Positions 25,335-39,187 of a DNA stretch of 64,000 nt are shown here, in pieces. The stretch lies in assembly GCF_037975245.1 (NCBI RefSeq), contig NC_092573.1, forward strand, positions 10,473,501-10,537,500, in the 5' to 3' direction. Origin of the DNA: Apostichopus japonicus. Lineage: Eukaryota; Echinodermata; Holothuroidea; Aspidochirotida; Stichopodidae. The position numbers and the translations under genes are program-made. Under the pieces are notes generated by a model, which ran no database searches, was not told where the DNA came from, and saw only the letters and a list, made by a program, of their open reading frames with translations. Positions within the stretch are counted from its first letter, which is position 1. Each line of letters begins with the position of its first letter.

Positions 25335-27149
25335 AGAATACAGCATACTCTCTTCACTACAACATACAGTACTTGCGTATATTTTATTTTTTATTAAAGC
25401 ATAACTATAATTGTTTTTCTTTCAAAAAATTAAAGAAATAATCAAACCAAACTATAAACTTTTTCAGAAAACTGCTGATGTACAGATAAAACTTGTGACT
25501 GGTTTGTATTGAGGCATAAATATGCTGCAGCAGGTACCTCAATCATGAACCAGTCTAAAATAAATATATTACTTCACCGGTGAGACAGTCAAGAGTAGAA
25601 TTTTAATGAAAATCCACTCACCTCTGAGTGCTGAAAATATCACGAAGCGTTCACACCCAAGCCAACCTGTTCAGTGTGTGTATTCATCGTACAAACATGG
25701 TCTCACAGGTGTTTTTATTATCAGCAGTGACGGAGAATGACATTTAGAAATAACCCATCACACCTAGATGTGACTACATACACAACATGATCGCTGACAC
25801 AAAATGACAATAATCTCTCTCATTTCTGATGGAGATCTGGAAGATAAAAAAATGATACAAATAAAAAAAAAATATTGCCAACATCAAAAACAAATATAAA
25901 TAACCAGGGAAGTTGTAAACATGTTGACAGTAAATTGCAAATGTCTTGACATTATGCGACCATTCTTGTTATTTCACTAAATGAACTACATTATGTTGAC
26001 ATTCAAAGCTATATCATCAAAATTTCCGTCCGTAATGAATTTGTCTGAAACTGAATTGATTGAAGCTTTCACCCTTGGCATTTCACATCTCTGTAGGTCA
26101 TACTAAACACTTACTGTATGTACAATATTAACACACACTTGAATAATTGAACGTTGGCAATAAAAATGTTTTTAAGGAAGCATTTATAAAATTAGTGTGA
26201 CATTTCGTTGAAAACAATTGACATGAATTACTTCCCTGGAGCAACTTCGTTTATGGCAATAAGTGAGGAGTATAGAAAGGTAAATACTTCTATAGCCTGT
26301 CCACTTGAATTTGTTTTGTGCCGTTTGACGCAGTTAGTGTCAACGACCCCTCGCAGCGTGAAATCTTCTTCGATGGACGTTAGTACAGACAAGAACCTTA
26401 CAGTGCTAGTACTTTGTCCTGTAAAAGTACATTCGTTTTTATGTTTCTAAAACTGAATGAAATTAAAACTTCAGTGAAAAGAATCAAAGTTGTACATGAG
26501 TGACCTGGATGCTTTTCTAAGATATCATGTTTTGCTGTTGAAAACAATAGGATTGTAGATCTATATGAACAGCTCGTGTCCAGACAAACAAGCTAAGTTC
26601 GACAAAGTACATACATCACTGTACTCGTCATAGTGTAAACTAACCGATCTTAAACGTTTCCTTGATTTCTGAACACTCCCCCAAAATAGGGACCCGGTCC
26701 AATGAAGAAAAACTTGCTTAGACAGGCCCATTTCTCTCAATATGCATAAGACACTCCAAGAATCGTTCCATTTCAAACAGGGGTCACATAGTCGTGTGAG
26801 ATTGTATACATGTTATGTGTGCTGTCACATCGTATAAGTGTTCGTGATGTACAGATTCTGCATACATTTGTATATACGGTACATATGAAATGGTAATCAC
26901 AATGGAACTGTGATGTCATCATTCATTTGTTCAACTATTTGTATTCATATCTTACTCAATTGTTTTCAGCACAAATTTCCAGAATGACTTCTTAGCATGC
27001 ATAGCAAGTTACAGTCCTGAAGACTAATTTTTCTTAACAACCCTAGGTCATAATGCAATTGCCACATTTGAAAATCTGCTCTAGTAAGACTGCCATTCAT
27101 TTTTTGCCACTGTCCACTTCTTCACCTTCAAGGTTATTAGTCTGGAACG

Positions 27150-27578
27150 CATAGGCGTAGGAGCCTAATTTGATTTGGGGGGGCTGTAACGACTTGCCCG
27201 AAAAATATAACCAAAATCTTTCGCGCGCTAAGCGCGCGCTCAACATTGTAATGTGCATATCATATAGACATTCATCGGTTATTACGGAAATCATATGCAA
27301 ATAACCGATAAATGCCTACATACACATTAAGATGTTGAACGCACGCGCGAAGCGCGCGAAAAATTTTGGTTATATTTTCCGTGTTATTACCCTTCCATAT
27401 TGGTTATAATTATTGGGGAAGTCGTTACAATCAAAATATCAGTTTAATCATTGAGAAAACACATTGCAAATTATTTTTCTTTCAGTAGGTGCCCGAAAAA
27501 TTCTCAGCATATTGCCCGAATTTTCACCAAAAATTTTGGTTGGGGGGGGCTGCAGCCCCCCCGCCTCCTACGCCTATG
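27150..27578. mobile_element. hAT-like MITE with nested palindromes
   Basis: Terminal inverted repeats CATAGGCGTAGGAG and CTCCTACGCCTATG are flanked by an exact 8-bp duplication CTGGAACG (27142-27149, 27579-27586). The 429-bp interior is itself palindromic. ATATAACCAAAAT with CGCGCGCTAAGCGCGCG on the left pairs with CGCGCGAAGCGCGCG and ATTTTGGTTATAT on the right, and GTAACGAC with GTCGTTAC. An 8-bp duplication and lack of coding sequence point to a non-autonomous hAT-type element. Confidence 0.8.
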
Positions 27579-29149
27579 CTGGAACGTTAGCCTGTGTATT
27601 ACGTAATCAATTCGCCAAGCCTAGCAAAGGAAACCAGCATGGAAATGTCACTTGCAAAAGCTCAATTTCCCAGGAACTACCATGAGAGCCTATTAAAATG
27701 CCAGATGCAAGTAAAATGTTATGGCAGTGGTATTAAAGGGCACATTTTCAAATGATTTAGGAGGCGCTGTGTACACTGACTCTGTGTTTGTATAGCCAAT
27801 TGTACACATGGCCCTTTGACCGTGTGCGTTGCGTGTACAGTTACAAACATTGCAGGCAGATGTATAACAGCCTCTCCCACAAGACCAATGAGCTACCCAG
27901 AGAGGCATTATATATAAATTTACCTGAGCGTGCGGGGTTATTGACAACTCAGATGGTGATAGAGAAAAATGCGACTCTCCCACTGAAGCAAATTGATATG
28001 GTTGAGCACTCATACAGATTACTTTCATCATCGCATTAAAAATGGGGCTGTTTAGTTTCAACTCTTCAAAGTTTAAATTTACGAATGAATTTTGTGTGCT
28101 TATTGACCATAAAATTGGCCAGGACTGCATGTTATGAATGCAATCGTGTCTAAATTGTTCTGGATGAAATCCTTAATTTCTTGTTCAGACTAGCTACATT
28201 AGAGGGGGAGTGATCTGGTCGAATCAAGTTTCTCCTTCAATCAGTAGGTCTAAAACTGGCAACAAACTAACAACCAAATGCAAAAATGTTGCTCTGACAA
28301 AACTCAATACTATACTAAATATTAGCCATCACTAGCAAGGTGTAGTTATGGAACAGAAAGATATCTGGATAAAATATAAACTTCCAGTCAATTGGTTCCA
28401 CCTTGAACTTGATTTACATGCATGGAAGCATATATAGATAATAAATCTGTTGTTTATATCCTTCTTAACTCATGTAAAGTATCCAAACAATTATACTGAA
28501 CCAGATTCAAATCTTTGTGACACGTGTAAGCTATTAGTTCTAAATGAGCCAAAACCACAGCCTGAATGTATACAACTTTGTTACCATGACGGTATGAAAA
28601 TGTTCGTTACAGTTGTTATCATCACGAAGTAAAGAACCGACCTCTTCGTCTTCATTTCAATGATGTAGATTTTTATCTAGGCCATCAGCATTTCCTTATT
28701 GCCAATGATTCATTGAAGCCTAAAACATCTGAGCATCCTTTATTCACAATTGAACACTGACTACTGCAAGAGATATCTATGATCAGAGGGATTCGAGTGA
28801 ATTTAAACCCCTGAACTAATCATTATCAATAGCATGCAGTGACTGAGATGTTTCAATCAGAGCCTAGCTGGCTCAACAAAACTAAGCCTCTCGACCATGC
28901 TTGAATTTCCAAATAAAATGCAGCGATACATACAAGATGGAGGTTACTTCAAGTGAAAGTGTTTTAAAGGACTAAAACTTACATTTTCCATCTAGAATAC
29001 AGTATTTTGAACAAAATAATGTGAAAACAAAATGCAACTTAAGTACATTCAAAACGAATACGAAAAATAACATTACCTGATGCTCAACAAAAGAATTAAA
29101 AAGTACTTTCTTCTATTTTTTCTTCTTTAATCCAATTGTTTTTTAATCT

Positions 29150-29268
29150 CCTACCCGATTCCCCTACCCCTCTCCCCTACCCTCTCTCCCATACCCCCTA
29201 CTCCTCTCCTCTCCCCTACCCCTCTCCATACCCCTCTCCCCTACCCCTCTCCCCTTCCCCACTTTTAT
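29150..29268. repeat. Pyrimidine minisatellite
   Basis: Imperfect repeats of CCCCTACCCCTCTC over about 115 bp, one strand almost free of purines except A. Confidence 0.85.
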
Positions 29269-30332
29269 TCAAGCTACAGAAGCAGACATAATAAATGAAA
29301 ATTAATGATTAAAATATTAAACCTATTTTCCAGTCTTAAAGCATGTGTTTGCATAATTTTGATGATAGTGTATTTTGTACCTTTTAATTTTTTTCTCCAG
29401 AAAGTAGTTTATGTTATCAGTGAGTTTAAATATTAAGAAAGTTGGATTCCATATATTCCCCCCCCCCCCCAGCCCCCAGCCAGGTTATGCAGGCATGTAT
29501 AAACTTGACCAATATCTGGTCAGAAGGTGACTAAAGAAGACCATGACACACAACTTTCTCCCTCAAATCAACCCAGACTGACTAAACATTCCATTAAAGT
29601 AGAGTACAGCCAACTTGTGTTACATTATTCAGGCCCTCTGCTTTTCATGTTACCTCACAAACCAAGGAATACACTTGACAACTGCTTGGCCTAAGGGTTC
29701 TCCCATTTCGTGATTTTCTTTCAACTTTCAAGAAACTTATCCAATACAATCAACAGTAGGGGGCAGGAGAGAGATGAAAATTTAATTTGGGTCAGAAAGA
29801 GTGAAAAAAAAGGTAAATTCTTACGTGTGTGTCTGGTCTTGGTCTATCCAGAGATTACTAACCTCAATATATTTTGATAGCTTGAAGTATGAGCACTGGG
29901 ACTACCAGAGGATCGATACACGGGAGAATTATTTAATTTCACAAACTTTCAACGAGGGGCCTGCCACCTCAACATAGTAAAGATTTGATCAAAGCTCTGA
30001 TAATAGTTTCCTATGAAAGCAAACTCACACCGAGATGGAAACAAGGGGTCCAGGGTTCACAATGGGACTCCATGTTTGATCCATAGTGGAAATGCAGAAG
30101 CTAACACCGGTTACCTGCAGCGATAGGGTAACCTTCATGTCAAACTCTTCCATCATTGATGCCAAGTTTAGTTCAATCCAACCATTACACATGTTTTTAT
30201 ATTGTCTACTAGACAGTCTTTAGCCATTTAAATATATGTTTTCCTACAAATCATAGTTAAAGATATCAAAGATGACACCTACTTCATATCAGAGACAGAA
30301 TCATGCCATTGTCACACATACAAAAGCTTCAG

Positions 30333-30712
30333 AAGGGGAGGAGTAGGGAAAGAATGGGAGGAGATGGGTAAGTGGGTGAAGAAAGGTAAGTGGGAGAAGA
30401 TGGAGGAGTGGGAGAAAGGGAGCAGTGAAGGGGGAGAAGACAGAGGAGTGGGAGAAGACAGCTAAGTGGGAAAAGGGGAGGAGTAGGGAAACAGCGGGAG
30501 AAGACAGTAAGTGGGAGAAGACAGGTAAGTGGGAGAAGGGTAGGAGTAGGATAAGATGGAGAGTGGGAGAAGGGGAGTAGGGAAATAGCGGGAGAAGACG
30601 GGTAAGTGGGAGAAGACGATAAGTGGGAGAAGACGAGTAGGTGGGAGAAGATGGAGGAATGGGAGGAGATGGTGGGAGAAGGGAAGTAGTGGATGGGAGA
30701 AAGAAAGCTGGG
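30333..30712. repeat. Purine-rich minisatellite
   Basis: 380 bp of variants of GTGGGAGAAGA(C)GGTAA, nearly pyrimidine-free on the plus strand. The minus-strand 130-codon Ser/Pro-rich frame is an artefact of the repeat. Confidence 0.85.
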
Positions 30713-32490
30713 CATATTCATACTTTACAATCTAGGAAAGTTCCTACAGCCCTCTTTCTTTCTCCCATGCCATAGACATGGTTCTACACTACAAATTTTA
30801 TAACCCTAAACAGACAAATTGTTTCGGGCATAAAGAATCTGTATCATGTGCCAATTAATGATGGTTGGGGTAGCTTCTCCTTGTAACTTTCAAGTTACAC
30901 AGTATGCATAACCTTTTAAGACTTCATCCATGCCTTAGCAACCCTCCTCCTTATATCCATGAGAATATGTCTTCACATATCATACTTAGCCATCACTGTC
31001 ATATATGAAATTTTCACATTGCTTTGAATGTAAGCTTAGTGGCCAAGTTTGCTTTAGGCATCCCTTTATTCATTTCCTCAAAGACCAATTAGTTCTCCTT
31101 TGCTCTATACATCTGTCATGGAGGCTTCATCATGACCTGACATCAAACAAAATATTCTTTTGACTGCCTGTCTGACTGCCCTGTCCAGAACAAGCTATAT
31201 TTATGTACCAATCAATTATTCACAGCTTCCAGCCACATTGTACATAACCCGAGGACTAAATAAGTCTTCCATATTTGTATTTCAGAAGTAGAGAAAACTA
31301 AATATGCATGTTTGGAACATATCATGTCTCCGCTCATTAAGCTGATATGCAAACATATCGTGTATAATGAATAAATACACAATGGATGGACCGTGTGAAT
31401 AAACACAACATTTATGCTCCTGAGATGATTATAATACCTTCAGAGCTCTTAATTTTTATCATAAATGGGCATGTGAAAAAATTCAGATTTGACACCAAAG
31501 TCATGTCTTAAAGTAACTTTCTGCCGTACCTTTTAACAAATATCTAACACTGCAATTAATTTAGAAGAGAAATCTCCTTTAAATGTAGTTTGTTAGCTTG
31601 ACTAGTCAGCTTTAAGTTCATATAATGAGAGCAAGAAGTTGAAATAGTTAAAAATTTCTGAACAGCTTTAAATAATCTTTGTGATATTGAGTATGAATAC
31701 GAAAAGTGCCCTGGGCCACAAAATAATTAAAATCAAAGTAAATTCTTAATTTAAAGTCCTAATAATTTTTTTTCTCTCTTTTTGAGTATTATTTACCAGG
31801 TTCAGTAAAAAACATAAAACAATTCTGATACTATTTCACAAAATCAGTTGCAATGTATAGTTAAATAGCATTAATAAAGTCAATTTTAATTAGGGTAGGG
31901 ATACATCAACATTTTGAAAATGTCTCTATATTTGTTGGTACAGGTATCATGCAATTTAATTTTATAAATAGCATTTCAGTTACGAAATTTGCAGAATTGT
32001 GTTAAATTTTTAATACATTTTTTTTCTTCACATTAACATCAATCTGATGAAAAATAGATTTACTGCATGAGAGTTCCTTAGATTGAGTAATCTCATTTGC
32101 ATAAATCGTACAGTAGGCTAGGTTCATAAAATGTCAAAGTTGGCAATTAAATTAAGCTGCACTTTAACTGAGAAAATGTCACCTTTGTCATGGACTACAA
32201 ACACCTCTCTGTATCAGCAGCCTATATACTGTACTGAGAAAATGTCACGTTTTGTCATACACTATACACATATCTCTGTTTATGTAGCCTATATACTGTA
32301 AATGCCATTCAACATGACTGTATGTACTCTAACAGTACCAGTGCTTATAATTCCATGTAATGATATATACACATGTACAACTGTAACCTAATTAGAAATC
32401 TGTCAGTTCTACACTACATCATCCAGGTGACAAACACCTTCCGATAGAGATCAGAGGTTAGGTGTCAAGCTTGTAAATCTTCTTCAGTGA

Positions 32491-32550
32491 ATGCCTCTCG
32501 GCCTTTTGGCTAAGATCATGTGTAGCATTATGTTCCCCTAGTAGGGGAAC
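32491..32550 (+). ncRNA. U2 snRNA 5'-end-like fragment (pseudogene or U2-derived element)
   Basis: 32496-32517 carries CTCGGCCTTTTGGCTAAGAT, which equals the conserved stem I region at the 5' end of U2 snRNA. Similarity continues weakly (GTGTAG.AT..TGTTC) to 32535. The branch-site recognition segment GTAGTA reads GTAGCA. Beyond 32535 all similarity ends and a perfect hairpin GTTCCCCTA/GTAGGGGAAC (32532-32550) follows. It therefore lacks the Sm site and 3' domains and cannot be a working U2. Confidence 0.6.
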
Positions 32551-34843
32551 AGTCATACACACCTGACGATGATCACACAGTCACAGTCTCGATGCAAGGG
32601 GGATTGGGGTTGAGAACGGATCAGTCGTTCAGTTGTTTGGTTTTTCGTACCCAGGTTTTTTCTTGGGTGGCGGCTTTCCTTAAAAGGTACCAAGTGTACC
32701 GTATCACCACAATTAGAGTAATGAATCATTTTACCTCCACCTGAAAGTTTGAATGTCATCCAGAAAATTATCTTCTAAGTTGACCTACTGAAGTGATTTT
32801 TTTCTTGGGGGGGGGGGGGCAGTTTTGGAGTCATCATCATTATTTTTTTTATACTTGGATACTGAAGAGGATTAAATAAGCTATTGACATCTGGTCTAAA
32901 ACTCTGGAGGATTAAAAGAGATTGAAGGCGCTTTAGCAAATCCTGGGTGAAACAAGAAGAATCCGCAGCAAGAGCTAGCATATACTGTATGGGTTGGGGA
33001 AGCATCATGCTCAACTTTGGTCTCTTCCAGCTCAAAATCTTAATAGTCAAGGTGGCAAAAAACTGAATGTGGTGGTATAATAGTCCAAGCCATCAGCTAT
33101 CATATATGGTGGGTAGGACCATGTCAGTTGATAACTTCTGGGTATGCTCTATCGGTCTTACTTCGAAAGTGACAAGTTTAGTGTGTAAAGTCAATGAGAG
33201 CAATTAATTGTGGTACAACACCTTTACAGTAGATTGTGTTTTTCTTATATTGAAATCCAATGATAGTCTGTACTATGTGCATCCATCGTCTAAAGTTGAG
33301 GTCTCAACTATGCAGTTGTTGTTAATTCATGTGGAAAGACTATAGTCATGTTGCAGCTCTGTCAAATGATACATTTACATACTAAAAAAAAAAAATTTTT
33401 CTCCAGAATTTGCAATAAACCCCCATGAAATTTGTGAAAACTTTTAAGTTGTTTTACAATTAACATTGAAAATAACGAGAGTTTATTTAATTATCACATG
33501 TAATTGTGATCATCTTACATAATTAGTTCATTTGATTTGCATGTATACAGTAAAATATACAGTCAGTATGTTTACGTTAATATCATATGTGTGGAATGAT
33601 TGCACTCTGATCTTCGATAAATATCAGTGAACCTTTGTTTTCTCTTTTCTGTTATTCAGGGCAAAAGTACCTTTTTGCCATCAAGCTTTGAAACTACGGA
33701 GTGCTTATAATTAATATGAAAATGAAAGTAAGTTTACCTTTTCAGTCTTAATTATGCTCAATCTTTCATTGGATCGTTTGATTCTCATACAGATAAAAAA
33801 ACAATCAGTTTACTCTCATATCTTTAGATTCATCTGGTGTGTGAACTTGGATAGAAATATTTGCATACAGTTTGTTTTCTCTTTCTTGTTATGCAGGAAC
33901 TCTTGAAAAGTCCAATATTTTCCAAGTACCTGCTAGGTATAATATCTACAATAGGTTCCCTTTGTTATCACTGTCAAGTAGCTGACAAGCTATAACCATT
34001 GTTTCTACAGAATCAGGTCAATGACAATAGCATTATTATACAAAGCTTTCTATGCACCCAGAGTTTGGCTGATACTCCGTTAAGTCATAAAAAGTGTTCT
34101 GACATGGTACACAATAGAACATTTATTTTAGCTCTGAGGAAGGTGTAAAGTCACGTTGCAATCTGTGACAACTTCAAACATTGTTAACACGCAAACATGC
34201 GATGCAAGCACTGACTGCACAAGGCAGAGAAGAGGTAAGGACAATAAACAACAACGACAATGTGTGTGGGCACTGTAACAGTTGCAAAACAGGGGAAGAG
34301 GGCCAAGTTGGTGGCCAGAATTGTGTCCAAAAAATTATGAAATTGACACATTTGGTAATGCTGTGTATGTCCAAATTCATACATATTATACTTGAGGTCT
34401 TGGATATATCATCATACTTCAAAAATATATTTAACTGAATTATAATCTATTACCATTGCCAATGTGAATTAATGGAGGTGTGTTTTTTTTGGAGTGGGGG
34501 TGACACAAGGGGGGGGGGGGGAGAGGTCAGAACTTTATCCCATCAGCCTAAAGGTTAAGAAGTACTCTAGATTATGAATATGACATGCATGTATGTGGAT
34601 AGGGTGGGATGAGCCCCTATTCCTTGCTTCCCTCCCCTCCCAACCTCACCCCCCACCCACTGTCCCCTTTACAGCTGACCACACAAGGAAAGGAATGTAA
34701 TTAAGTGCAAGGGCACTTGGTACACTGTTGCAACATCAAAAGCAAGTGGTTGGGGAAATGGTCTGTATTCTTTCAATAATTTTCCTTAAATGTAACACTG
34801 CACAAAAATCTTTAACCATTTCTCATACATACAAACATATATA

Positions 34844-34847
<4 letters not shown>
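32551..34847. other. No gene seen
   Basis: Contains G-runs at about 32807-32819 and 34511-34522. Short frames on both strands at 34174-34438 overlap each other and show no domain. Confidence 0.5.

Positions 34848-34904
<57 letters not shown>
34848..34904. repeat. (TA)n microsatellite
   Basis: TA run with one GTG interruption, directly before the CR1/L2 fragment. Confidence 0.9.
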
Positions 34905-34908
<4 letters not shown>

Positions 34909-34929
34909 AATATAGATATTTATATGCAT

Positions 34930-35128
34930 GTATTTAGCTGTTCCAAAAAAGTTACCAGATCACATTCGAACATGCTATAAACTTTCTACTTTCAAAAGTC
35001 TACTTAAGACCCATTTTTTCACTTGTTCTTTTGTAAATTAATTTACCTGCTTTGTAAAGCGCTTTGAGCAGTAACTTTTGTTTACTGATTTGGCGCTATA
35101 TAAGTCTCATTTATTATTACTATTATGT
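34930..35128 (+). mobile_element. 3' end of a CR1/L2-type LINE
   Basis: Codes the usual C-terminal segment (KLPDHIRTCYKLSTFKSLLK, then THFFTCSFVN and stop at 35039-35041). It is followed by a 3' untranslated part with AAGCGCTTTGAGCAG and GGCGCTATATAAGTCTCATT and a TTATTATTACTATTAT tail. This combination is characteristic of L2/CR1 elements. It is truncated directly after a (TA)n run. Confidence 0.75.
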
Positions 35129-38100
35129 ATGAAGGTATATGTTTCAATTGTTCATAAATCATTACCACTATTATTATTTTTTTTAATACACTGATTCCTG
35201 TAGGGTTAAACTGGTATTACCAACCTACCTGTAACCATGGATGATTAAATATTTATATTCTAGGTGATGTTTTATCACCATGATGTGACTGTACAAACAT
35301 CTCCTTCCAACTACCTCAACAACTTTTTTTCTAGTCAATGTCTACCACCCCTCCCCTCCCCCTACCCCCCCTCTAAATGTTTCATATAGAAAGGGTCTAG
35401 ATTTGATTCAATATTGTTTAAACACAAGGATTTATTTTGCTAGAGAAGCAACAGGATGTTATGACCTTACATGAGGTCATTGCCAATGAATCATACACCA
35501 CATACACCACAAACCCTATACTGAAGTCAGACATATACTGTACTACCAGCAGGGACAATAGATCAACCTGTTTTCATACAACCCTGCAGGTCTTTCACAG
35601 AAATCCTATTTGATTACCTGTTTTAGTCTATCAGGCTTAAAAAGAAAACAGTGATTCAGTGGATAAAATTATTTACATAACCAGCCAAGTCATAGTTTAT
35701 AGGAAAGGGAGTAAATTAATATTTTACAGCTGGTAAAACCAGGCTAGAATTTGATAGATACTTTACAATACTCTTTGCCTGTTGTCTGATACTTACAGTT
35801 TAGGTATCACTTCTTTATTGCATAAATAATCAGTGCATAAATTATCCAAGATTTGCTACCATTTGGTCAAAGATCACAGATTGCCTTATGATTTAATGAA
35901 TGCACTTTTTCAGAAAGATATTTCTCACTTACAAGCTTGACAAAATTGTTCCTTTTCCATGGAGAGGAAGGGAAGAAAATTATTTTCTAGAAAAGCCTTC
36001 CTCAAGTTCATTAAATGCTCAACAATTTAAATTAGTAATAATGTAATTTATAAGTAATACCATCATTCTAAATTAATTCAATCGAAGAGAGGGGTGGGAG
36101 GAGGGGGGGAGTGAACAACTGCTTACCTACTGCAGAAGTGTATTTAGGTAAATGTATATAAGTTAAGAGGGCATGAGGCTGCAATTTTAACATTATCTTC
36201 TTCAAAGGCAAGCTAACATAAAAACAGTTTAAGGACATATTGTTTTGATCACAGTATCCTAAGTTCCTAACATACCAACAAATTGTACAAAGTTTTGCAT
36301 ATAGATTGTATAAAATCACAATAATTTTGTTGCTAAAAGGAAAAATGTTAACATTTCTACACCAACATACACTAAGACTTCAACTGAGGAAGGACGCTGT
36401 AAACATTGTCACTGTGGCCCCCAAGTCATATTGTCCTTCCCCCCAATCCATTACAGAATGTGTTCCTGTCTTATAGTACTGGGACAAGGGAGCAAATGGT
36501 GCATTCTGATGCAAAGTTTAGATAACATATGCTTTGTGCAATTGGAAAGGGGGAAGTACACTGGCACCTACACCCGCCACCCCCCTCCAAATCCAGCTGA
36601 AATGTCCTAAATTTGTCCCGAAATTTCACTTGTTTTCCCCTCTGTCTGTATTTTTAAGTGTAAGATATCATCCCTATATGGAATCAAACAGTTTTTACAC
36701 TTTCTTCTGGTATTATGTTTCCTCTTTTAATCCCTTTACATTCTCTCAACATTTGTCTTTCCCCGTCTCTGACCTAGAACATGAATGAGTCATTGTCTGC
36801 TGGGTATACCCCAGCCAGCCAGTCAGCCAATCAGCACTCTTGATTAGTTTGATCCTTTAGGTACATTATAGGAATCATGACCGTCTGCAAATCATTTTAC
36901 TTTTGCGCACAATGTATTCCAATCCTTTCCAGACAACATTCAACATTCAGAATGTACATGTTTTCAAAAGAAACTGAATGAGGCCCTATGCAGATTATAA
37001 TACTCATACAAAACGCTTAAAGCTATGTATTAGCTCTGAGCCGAGGTGTTCAATCAAGCATTTTACTAAATGGGTAATAAAGTTAAAGAGAATTATTTTC
37101 ATATTTATCTCCTGAAGGCACATTTCTCTGACTCATAATAGATTGAATTCGTTCAGCTGAGTGGTAAATAAACGCTAGTATAAAAATATTTGAGTAGACT
37201 TAGGTTGCTCGGTGCATGCTATGCAAGAAATCTCCAGCTCGCATTGACGTCATCACAACATTTTGTGCAGCCGCAAATTTTGACGTCTGTTCATAGACAT
37301 TGGAAGTAAGTGAATTATTATTCAGGTGTTTAAGTTTTAGTATGTGAAATTTTGCCTTAATATCTGTTTACAACTGAGCAATTGTCACAAAAGTAACTCA
37401 GTCTCAACTCAACTGACTGCAATGGAGGGTGAAGGAGGGGAGGGGAAGGAGGGGAGGGGAAGGAGGGGAGGGGAGGGGAAGGAGAAAGGAGGGGAGGGGG
37501 AAAGGTCAGATTTGACTTTGATATTTATGACAATTTATAGCCTAATAGTAAAAGAGAAATTTTGAAAACATAGTGGGATGTTGAACAGGCAAAATGATAT
37601 TTCATAAATGAGTTTATAACTAATTACAAAAAACAAATTCTAACAGTATTCCTCCCATGAAACCCTCCCCCCCCCCCCCCCATCTTTCTGATATGCTCCA
37701 GAGCCAATTAAAGTTTGAGATTAAGAAGAGGGAACAGGAGTTGGACCAATTAATCGTTCAGTGGTGAAGAATACGCCATAAATTTGTGGCTAATTCACCA
37801 CACATGCATGAAAGTCATTGCTCTTAAAATTATGGAGGACATGTTCCTATGTTCCCCTCCTCTGGTATTGAGGGGGGGGGGCTGGCTTTGTGTATCTACC
37901 TATACTCTGCCCCCAACCCTCCTTCTAAGTTACCTGTTTGACTCTACCAATACTTCTGACAATGTCTTGTTTGTGGAATGTTATGTCAGGTAGTCTAGAC
38001 CAAAAGTTTTACATTTTAATAACTACCTGTGTTTTCATACTTGTTCCCAGAAATATGATTCAAGATAATAGCTCAGTGGTGAAAGAGGAAGTTGTCATAA

Positions 38101-39187
38101 AATGAAAGTTGTTTTTAACCTTCTAATTTTAGTGGTCTAGTGTCAGACAAAACGATGTATACACTGAGAAGAGAGAAAGAGGTTATTGAACTCTTAACAA
38201 AGCTAAACAAATTGCCTTCTATCTCAATCATAATGCCTCTACAGCCTTCCTCTCATGTTTACACAGACAAATAATGACATAAATGTTGATAACATATATA
38301 TAAATCTAACCCAAATTTTAGTCATGTACACAAATTAAGGTAATCAAATTAACAACAAAAACACTAAATGGGAAATAACAATATAAACACATTTCAAAGA
38401 GCAAATAAGTTATTGAGAAGAATGGAACTCCCAGCCTCCCCCGCCTCCCCCGCCTTCCCCATCTCCTCCCACCACCGACAAAATAATCCATGTCATTCAA
38501 AATGTACACAGCAACCACTTGTCGTAAAGTTCAAAATTGTAATGCTTGTAATCTGACAATGGTGTAACCACCACTTATGTATTATAACAGATTTGAGATT
38601 ACTTTCTTCTATTTTGTTCAATTTTCCTCTCCCCCAAACTCCCAAGTGCCCCTCCCCCTCTCCCACCCCGACTGCCCCCCCCCCCCAAAACAACTCTTTC
38701 AAAAGTCACTAACACAGCAAAATGCTACTTGCTTCACATCAGCACAAATATGCAATTTAGTGCAGTTATATGTTGGAATATCTACTGATATAACAAATAA
38801 CCTGAAAACAAGTTTTGTTTACATTTCTCATATCCATGCAATCCAACTATTATTAAAGTTTGAGTGATGTAAACTATAGAAATAAAAAAAAAACCTCCAT
38901 GAAAGTCTTTAATTAATACAATTCCCTCTTCCTTTACAATTTCCTAGACATCTGTTTGCAGACTTGATGTTATAGCTGGCTGTTATAATATGATAAGTTA
39001 AAAGATAAATATATCAGTTTCATTTTACCCATCTAAACTAAACAAACTCCTGGAGACTTGATGCTTACCTCTTTAGCTGGATATTCACCAAAGAGAAACA
39101 CAATCTGACCACGCTTGTTGTGTACACAACCCACTCGGAAGTCTACTCAAGGAGACAGTCACATGTGCAGGAATAAATTTCATAGAT
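35129..39187. other. No gene seen
   Basis: Contains C/G-runs (36094, 37668, 37872, 38677), the GGAGGGGAA repeat at 37424, and one perfect CRE-type palindrome TGACGTCA near 37245 without a gene next to it. Confidence 0.5.
37424..37505. repeat. GGAGGGGAA minisatellite
   Basis: About 80 bp of GGAGGGG/AAGGAGGGG repeats, with potential to form G-quadruplex or triplex structures. Confidence 0.85.

Larger units (their letters stand above)
17867..27141. other. Long gene-free stretch
   Basis: About 9 kb of AT-rich sequence. It holds the G-rich tract at 18573, microsatellites at 21145 and 23998, the dispersed fragment at 25258 and a 20-bp phrase (TCTTCTTTGGATGATGTACA) present near both 23470 and 24138. 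Around 21,480-21,700 and 26,340-26,400 the CpG content rises and donor-like sites exist, but no exon can be supported. Confidence 0.5.
27587..32490. other. No gene seen
   Basis: Contains the two low-complexity tracts at 29150 and 30333, and a 12-C run near 29459-29470. The longest frame (minus, 27693-28130, 145 codons) has no recognisable domain and lies in AT-rich sequence; it is not called. Confidence 0.5.

Noticed and set aside
27693-28130. 145-codon minus-strand frame
   Set aside because: No domain, no splice or start context, an overlapping frame on the other strand, and AT-rich composition.
37240-37260. CRE-type TGACGTCA as a promoter
   Set aside because: An isolated 8-bp motif with no gene start recognised beside it.
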